Positions 58,057-64,000 of a DNA stretch of 64,000 nucleotides are shown piece after piece (the first letter of the stretch is position 1; every line of letters begins with the position of its first letter). The stretch is taken from NCBI GenBank assembly GCA_036346205.1, contig JARFJB010000663.1:103355-167354 (forward strand), read 5' to 3'. The DNA is from Vesta saturnalis. Its lineage: Eukaryota > Arthropoda > Insecta > Coleoptera > Lampyridae. A program made the position numbers and the translations under genes. The notes under the pieces are model-generated. The model did no database searches. It saw nothing but the letters and a program-made list of their open reading frames with translations, and was not told the DNA's origin.

Positions 58057-58700
58057 AATTGTATGCTGTTTTAACGTGGATATTTAATTCAAGTTTCTGT
58101 TGTATAAACTTAGACATTTCGTTTTTTAGATTTCTGTCTGCTTCACTGTCTATTTTTAGTCCGGTTATTACTACATTATTACGTTTCTTATCCCTTTCTA
58201 TTTTTTTTTTAATTTTGCATTTGTTTCGAGCAATTCAGTTTTTATTTTTTCGTTCTCGTTTTTAATTGTAGTGTTTTCTTTCTTTATGTTCTCGTTATCT
58301 TTTTCTAGCTTCATTAACTTATCGCTGGATTGTTGTTGATTCAGTCTGATTTGGTTCACTTATAACGTTAAATTTGTTAGCATACTTAATATTGTATCTA
58401 ATTTTTCCTCTTGTTTTTTTCCCTGGTGATCTGTACGTTTTCATGCTTTTACCAAGCATTTCTGATTCCTCTTCGCTCGTTGTCGGTTCTTTCTCTTTCT
58501 TTTCCTTCATCTGTATCTGTCTGACTCATTTTTAAATTGTGTTGTTTTCCTTATCTTACTTTACCTTACGCAGACTAAATAAAATTTCTATTTCAATAGT
58601 TAGTACTTTCCTTCAATTATTTTGCACTATATAAACACTTTTCTACTTTTCAGAAATAAGCCATTTAAAGTGTAGCGTGTGGATCAATTAGTGGAGCAAT

Positions 58701-59057
58701 ATGGTTACTTCATTTTACGTTTACCTCAGTATCATTGTTTTTAATCCGATTGAACCAATTTGGGGCATAGAAAACAATTATTACAATAAACATATTGGTA
58801 GGGATGGCAGAACCATCAAAAATTGCTTAAGTACGTATCGAGAAGCGTTACAATTCATAACTCTCGAAATGTGGCACAAATCAATCAAGCACACAGAAGT
58901 GATAATACAGGAAGAGTCTGGACAAGAGAAACAATTAGATCTTGAAGATATTGCTCCCATAGTAATAAACTTAGGCAAAGAAAATGACAGTTCTAAACTG
59001 TTACTTCGTAACCTACCATTTTATGTAGTACATGTTTTCACATTTAATCAATTATAA
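58701..59057 (+). pseudogene. Tc1/mariner-superfamily DDE transposase C-terminal fragment (element Q)
   Basis: This 118-codon open frame contains F-N-P-I-E-P-I-W-G, where the Glu (about codon 18) corresponds to the third catalytic acid of DDE_3 transposases (usually N-P-I-E-L-I-W). It continues with Y-Y-N-K-H-I-G-R-D-G and a helical region ending in V-I-I-Q-E, then the acidic end A-P-I-V-I-N-L-G-K-E-N-D-S. The first two catalytic acids are missing. Terminal inverted repeats were not identified. It belongs to a different family from R. Confidence 0.65.
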
Positions 59058-59692
59058 AGAATAAATGAGGAGCTTTTTTACAAAATTCAACATGTTCATA
59101 TTTTAAAAAAAAATCGCTCGTAGATGGCATTACGATCTAGTCGAATATTACAAATCGTCAATTTTGAACAAAGCGGTAAGATTCCCATTTAAATCACACA
59201 TGACAGTTAATTTAGTTTCAGGAAGTGACGTCACGCCAATCAGCGACGTATACTTAATCCCCGCCCCCACCAAAAGTTTGCGGTTGAAGAACCAATGGGA
59301 GAAGAGGGCGTGGCTCCTCCTACCGGAACAAGCAATGTCGTCAAGCTAATGGGATGCGAGAATTATCCCCACCCCTTGTTGAGTTCAGGAAGGGGAGTAG
59401 CCCGTTAGATGGCCAATGAGAGACGCGGCAGCCATGTTAGAATTCTTTAGCGGCCTCTGGAGTCTTCCGTTGATAGCTTATTTGGATGTCTTCTGCGCTT
59501 TCCGGTAGGTTCTTCGTGACTGCCTTCAGCCGCTTCTGAGGGCTTCTGCGGCTTCTAGTGGGTTGGTTTCCTGCGCCACGTTGTTGAAATATCGCAATCT
59601 GTGGGGCTTTGCAGACATCTTCTTTGTTGCTGTTGAAGAGAAACTTTCGTTTGCAGTATAAAGTTTGAAAAAATTGTTTGTACCGGGATTCG
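59058..59692. other. Non-coding stretch with a GC-richer patch
   Basis: 59215-59640 is noticeably richer in GC than its surroundings, with CCAAT-like boxes in both orientations (CCAATCAG at 59237, CCAATGGG at 59292, CCAATGAG at 59412) and TGACGTCACG at 59226. That looks promoter-like, but no coding exon follows. It could be a decayed transposon end or an LTR; nothing more can be said. Confidence 0.35.
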
Positions 59693-60180
59693 AAGAGAGA
59701 TAGATAGAGAGAATTCGAGAAGCAGCATGCGGCGCGCATTCTAAAACTCCATGTGTAACTACATTTTACAATTAAAATACTAGTTACAGTGTTTTGAAGT
59801 AATAAAATAGTAGAAAATAATGTTGATAAATACGTAATTACTGCATTTGATAAGAATACATATGTAATTATATTTTTAACTTAATTCTAAAACATAACTT
59901 TTAAAGTAATAAAATAAAAAAGGGAATTTGCATTTTCAAATAAACATTAAATTTACATTGAAATGCCAATGTTTATTCTAAAATAGAAGCAATGTATTTA
60001 CTGATAAATATTTAATACATGTTAATTAAATGTATTAAAGCTAAGTGCAGGAATCAGTTAAATCAAGAAATCATAATCATATGCTTTAATTAATGTAATA
60101 GCATGAATTTAATAATAAATATACACTCTAAAGAAGCAAATTAATGAATCAGGATAAAGTGTGAGAATCCCCAGTTACGT
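59693..60180. repeat. Tandem duplication, copy 1
   Basis: About 490 bases starting GAGAGAGAATTCGAGAAGCAGC and running through GGCGCGCATTCTAAAAC, the ACTAGTTACAGTGTTTTGAAG block and AGGATAAAGT (60151-60160). It has about 110 bases absent from copy 2, bounded by AGTAATAAAATA-type repeats. Confidence 0.8.
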
Positions 60181-60417
60181 TCGATAAAAGGGTGAGAATA
60201 CATTCGGAGAAACAAGGAAAGCAATATACGTGCGAATTACTAATTTTTCTTATTCTAATGGAAAAATGCATTTGCTAAAATAATTAATACATAAAAATTA
60301 TATTGAAAGTTTGTAATATATAAAGATGTAGTTAATGTATATTAAACGTATATATTTGAGCTGTCGTCACAAAGAATGAAGAGCAGCTTTCATTTTTTAG
60401 TTGAAAGCAGATTCGGT

Positions 60418-60775
60418 GTTAGAGAGAGAACACATTCGAGCAGCAACTTCTGGCGCGCATTCTGAAACACCATATGTAATTACATTTTACAATTAAAATA
60501 CTAGTTACAATGTTTTGAAGTAATAAAATACAAAAGGGATTTGCATTACCAAATGAACATTAAATTTACATTAAAAAAAATTTAATGTAATTTAAACTAG
60601 CATTATATGTATTCTAAAATAATTAATACAAGAATTTACTGATAAATATTTAATACACGTTAATTAAATATATTAAAGCTAAGCATCACATGCTTTAATT
60701 AATGGAATAGCATGAATTAAATGATAAATATAAACTCTAAAGTAGCAAATTAATAAATCAGGATAAAGTTGTAAT
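60418..60775. repeat. Tandem duplication, copy 2
   Basis: It matches copy 1 at an offset of 721 bases on the left (acattttacaattaaaatac at 59761 and 60482) and 609 at the right end. The decrease in offset is the deletion of about 112 bases in this copy. No coding capacity. Confidence 0.8.
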
Positions 60776-60904
60776 GCTTCAATAGACTATCACGTTAATT
60801 AATTTCCTTCTAATGAAGATTTTGTTATATTTGCCTTTATGCAAGCTACAGTGAGGGGGGCGTGGATTATTAGACTCATAATCATTAATAAGGTAAAACG
60901 AAGG

Positions 60905-60905
<1 letters not shown>

Positions 60906-60949
<44 letters not shown>
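60906..60949. repeat. (TA)n microsatellite left of element R
   Basis: About 22 TA units ending at the first base of element R. Confidence 0.97.
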
Positions 60950-60952
<3 letters not shown>

Positions 60953-61232
60953 CGTGTTCAGCGAGGAAAACATCTCGAGAGCGGATGAAGATTTTTAAAT
61001 TATGAAAATATTTTTGTAAATATCTTCCAAGGGCGCACATTTGTTGGCACAAAGATTCGAATCAACGCCCATCACCGCCAGGTGGCGCTATCTCACTTCA
61101 ATTTTTTAAATGCAATGCCCTATTTTTTATTTCATATTTGGATTCTATGACATATTTGTGATGACTTTTATTAAGACTCCTACCAACCTATCTTTTGTAG
61201 TTTCTGAGAAAAAAAAATAATTTTTGGAATTT
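60950..61232 (+). repeat. Left terminal inverted repeat of element R
   Basis: Contains GCGCCACCTGGCGGTGATGG-type sequence (complement near 61071-61090) and GACTCCTACCAACCTATC, both mirrored in the right repeat. Confidence 0.93.
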
Positions 61233-61312
61233 TATTAATTGAAAGCATACAAATTGAATTAAATGTTCAAATGTTTCTCCATCATTTTCTACACACGTTT
61301 GATAACGCCTAA

Positions 61313-62111
61313 TTAATGTAACACTCTTAAAGTTTCTCGTGGTATGTTTGCACAAGCAATTCTAATTTTGTTTTGTAACTCATTTACATCTCTAGAAGGT
61401 GTTTCATACATTACACTCTTTAAATGTCCCCAAAGAAAGTAGTCTAAGTGACTAAGGTCAGGAGAACGAGCTGGCCACATAATGGGACCATTTGTACCTA
61501 TCCATCGTTGCGGAAACACTCTAGTTAGATTTGTTGAAAGTACATCACTTGCCGCAGATTTACATTTACATCTTCAAGCAAAGGAGGCAGTTGATTTTCA
61601 AAAAAATCCAAATAGTGTTGGCCTGTTAAGGTACCACTAAAAAAATATGGGCCAATCAATTTGTCATCTATCATTCCGCACCATACATTTATGTTCCATC
61701 TCACTTGGAAATTGGTTGCTCTTACCCACTGAGGATTTTCTGACGACCAGTAATGGGAATTGTGGCGATTAACGATTCTATTGTTTGAAAAATTACTTTC
61801 ATCAGACCACACGATACGACCTAGAAAATTAGGGTCTAGCGCATAATGTTCCATAAAAACTCCGGTGATAAAATTAAGTCTGCGATCTTGATCTCCTGCA
61901 TGCAGTCTATGTACCAAATGAATTTTAAATGGTTTGTATAAAATGACCGGTTCCCTCAAAATATTTGCTACACGAACAAATGTATTTTTTCCGGGATGGC
62001 TTCGATCGAGAAACCTGGCAGCATACAATACTTGTGCAGCCCTTGCATTTTTCTACATTCACCATAAATTATTACCATATCAAAATATTCTTCGTTAGAA
62101 AACGTAAACAT
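61313..62111 (-). pseudogene. DUF4817-type transposase relic of element R
   Basis: The start is M-F-T-F-S-N-E-E-Y-F-D-M at 62111. A frameshift near 61990 leads to a frame with R-I-V-W-S-D-E-S-N-F, carrying the first catalytic Asp. A stretch of roughly 100 residues usual in the family between the N-terminal domain and this motif is missing. After V-M-Y-F-Q-Q, where the family has Q-D-G-A-P-A-H with the second Asp, sequence is deleted; reading resumes in another frame with F-P-Q-R-W-I-G. The third acid lies in S-P-D-L-S-H-L-D-Y-F-L-W-G. Inactive, yet the long inverted repeats are intact. Confidence 0.85.
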
Positions 62112-62419
62112 AATTATGGAATTTGAAGATGCACAGACGATTTTCAAAACTGAAACTGTAAACTGACAGAAACTTGACATACACTTCATTACGCGTTTGT
62201 TTTCATGGCATGATAAATGTTTCACATGATTCTTAATCAACGACTGTGATAAGTTGGTCCCCTTTACAATTTAGTGTACAGCGTATCGCATTATTTCGGC
62301 GTTATCTGCATTATTTTTGTGGAAGAACAATCTTTTATCTTTCATTTGGTATAAAATTTGCTACTTTGGCTGTATCACTCAAATGTTATGAGCACTTCCT
62401 GAAATTACGTTTTTGTGTT

Positions 62420-62697
62420 AAAATTCCAAGGATTATTTTTTTCTCAGAAACTACAAAAGATAGGTTGGTAGGAGTCTTAATAAAAGTCATCACAAATATG
62501 TCATAGAATCCAAAAATGAAATAAAAAATAGAGCATTGCATTTAAAAAATTGAAGTGATATAGCGCCACCTGGCGGTGATGGGCGTTGATTCAAATCTTT
62601 GTGCCAACAAATGTGCGTCCTTGGAAAATATTTTCATAATTTAAAAATCTTCATCCGCTCTCGAGATATTGCACTGTCCCATTCCTCGCTGAACACG

Positions 62698-62700
<3 letters not shown>
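62420..62700 (-). repeat. Right terminal inverted repeat of element R
   Basis: Reverse complement of 60950-61232 with scattered substitutions and small indels. A (TA)n tract follows at 62701-62752. Confidence 0.93.

Positions 62701-62752
<52 letters not shown>
62701..62752. repeat. (TA)n microsatellite right of element R
   Basis: About 26 TA units starting immediately after element R. Confidence 0.97.
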
Positions 62753-62754
<2 letters not shown>

Positions 62755-64000
62755 AATCTCAGTGGTGGTATACAATAAATTAACATAAATAACTGAAAAT
62801 AAATGGTATATAAATAAAATGTTATAAATAAAAAAATTAGCAATGTTCAATAAAAGGGTAACTCAAATTTGATCCTCGTTGGAAATGCCCGTTGCTTCGG
62901 CAGCCCCCAATACATCCGGCTTGGCTGGGTTGTGGGCGCTCCTTTTCTTTTAGGAATGTTCTGTTTGGCTTTCTAATCACAATTCGGATAAATATTTTCA
63001 AACACAAAATGGCTCGTTGTTTTGTGATGCTAATTTATAACGAGGTTATTTTGAAAAGAGTGTGTATATTAATATAATAGCCTTTTCTCAAGATTGTTTG
63101 GATAATTACACTGAATGGGTAAGTATTATTTACTTTTATAATGATGATTTAAATAAGTACAAATCAGGGTTTGAGGTTAACGTTGATACAGAACCTCTGG
63201 TGGGACAAGTAAATTATTAATTCGATGTTAATTATTTCTAATCATTCGGTCTTGATTGGTTTCAGTGTAATAGGGTATTCATGCCCTTACAAAGCTGGGT
63301 CAATGTCAGAATAATATAAATGGCCTTGATTGCATGCATAATGTGATTGCGTCTACATAATTACTAAAATTTCTGGGATAATTAATTCTTATATACACAC
63401 GATAATGGGAAAAGAAAACTAAACTATTACTTAAACTTAAATTTTATATACTGGTTTGAAACGATTAATTTAATACCGGGATATTTAGTTCTCAATTTAT
63501 TTGCGTTTTAAGAATGTTAAGTAAAATATGTAAACAGATGTCAATTGAAGTCAATAAACTATTTCAATTGAATTTATATAAATAGAAAGTTTCGATAATA
63601 CGGGGAATACTTTGTTATTTATTAAAAAAAAGGGATGGTTGCAATTATGTTTTAATTGCGTTAAAACGTATAAACAGATTGTTTGTATTGGAAATTAAAT
63701 AATCTACTTATTAAAAAGAGAAAATTTTACAGAAATTCAGGAACGCTGGTGTAGTAATACTACAGAGGAATGCTTACAGAAAAGTATTCTGCAGGCGAAG
63801 TAGTGAATTATGATAAAACATTCGCTTTTATACTTCCTACGGAAATGAGGTTTTGTAAAATTAGACGCGATGTCTTTTGCACATATAGATAAGGGGCTGG
63901 TGCGTACGCAAACGTAATAGTAGGTATGTTTGGAGACTTCTGGAACACACCACATTTTCTAGGTCCCACATTTCCAAGGTTACCACTTTATCAAGGCTAC
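62753..64000. other. AT-rich stretch without recognisable genes
   Basis: A short GC-rich patch at 62880-62945 is followed by AT-rich sequence. A GGGTAAGTATT at 63117-63127 looks like a splice donor, but no coding exon adjoins it. No transposase, LINE or RNA gene is recognised. Confidence 0.5.

Larger units (their letters stand above)
60950..62700 (-). mobile_element. Mariner-superfamily transposon R with about 280-bp terminal inverted repeats
   Basis: The ends are exact: CAGCGTGTTCAGCGAGG at 60950-60966 and its complement at 62684-62700, flanked on both sides by (TA)n, consistent with TA target duplication. Inverted repeats run 60950-61232 and 62420-62700 with few differences; the right one has a short extra segment near 62664-62680. 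The single gene, a broken DUF4817-type transposase, is on the minus strand. Length is 1,751 bp. Confidence 0.92.

Noticed and set aside
62880..62945. GC-rich patch containing TTGCTTCGGCAG, reminiscent of the start of U6 snRNA, and short frames around it
   Set aside because: The following sequence does not continue as U6 and no snRNA promoter or T-run terminator is evident.

Overview
This window looks like repeat-dominated intergenic DNA from an arthropod, most likely an insect (a beetle is possible but cannot be shown). It is AT-rich, and no host protein-coding or RNA gene is recognisable. The inference rests on the element types: RNA-mobile LINEs with two ORFs, an RTE-type LINE, a MULE with a GGGGCGAATTGT-type end array, and mariner-superfamily transposons of the DUF4817 type.

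Layout. From 1 to 54.75 kb the window is a nest of about a dozen related but diverged two-ORF LINEs (named copies A to N here). They appear closest to the I clade: ORF1 with CCHC knuckles, ORF2 with APE endonuclease, RT, sometimes RNase H, and a C-terminal Cys/His motif, with (TAA)n or poly(A) tails. Every one lies on the minus strand, 5' end to the right, and most junctions fall on (TTA)n tracts, as if each copy had entered the 3' tail of its right-hand neighbour. Copies F, G, H, I and N are near full length (about 5.1-5.7 kb). H is the best preserved, with one frameshift in ORF1 and one in-frame stop in ORF2. One short LINE fragment (L, 45.4-46.3 kb) is on the plus strand. Non-LINE interruptions are an AT-rich non-coding block (1.99-4.35 kb), a strongly T-skewed block of unknown origin (12.06-15.3 kb), and an 801-bp MULE derivative with a 9-bp target duplication inside the leader of copy G (26183-26983).

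From 54.79 to 58.56 kb lies a decayed RTE-type LINE (O), whose ORF1 is split by a (TA)n tract plus the left part of a DUF4817-type DNA transposon (P). To its right are a DDE transposase C-terminus (Q, 58.7-59.06 kb), a partial tandem duplication (59.7-60.8 kb), and a clean mariner-superfamily element (R, 60950-62700) with inverted repeats of about 280 bp sitting in a (TA)n microsatellite. The last 1.2 kb shows nothing recognisable.

The most interesting signal is shared by the LINE copies. The spacer just after the ORF1 stop carries one to three copies of CTGTGATA in the RNA sense, which is the insect K box, the seed match of the miR-2/miR-13 microRNA family. In copy I the ORF1 stop codon itself is the TGA of the motif. 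ORF1 also ends in a conserved AT-hook-like tail (K-G-W-x-K-G-R-P-R) in copies that otherwise differ in whether they have RNase H. Together with the (TAA)n tails and head-to-tail stacking, this suggests a self-stacking LINE system with a conserved post-transcriptional control element. That interpretation is inference; the motifs and their positions are read directly.
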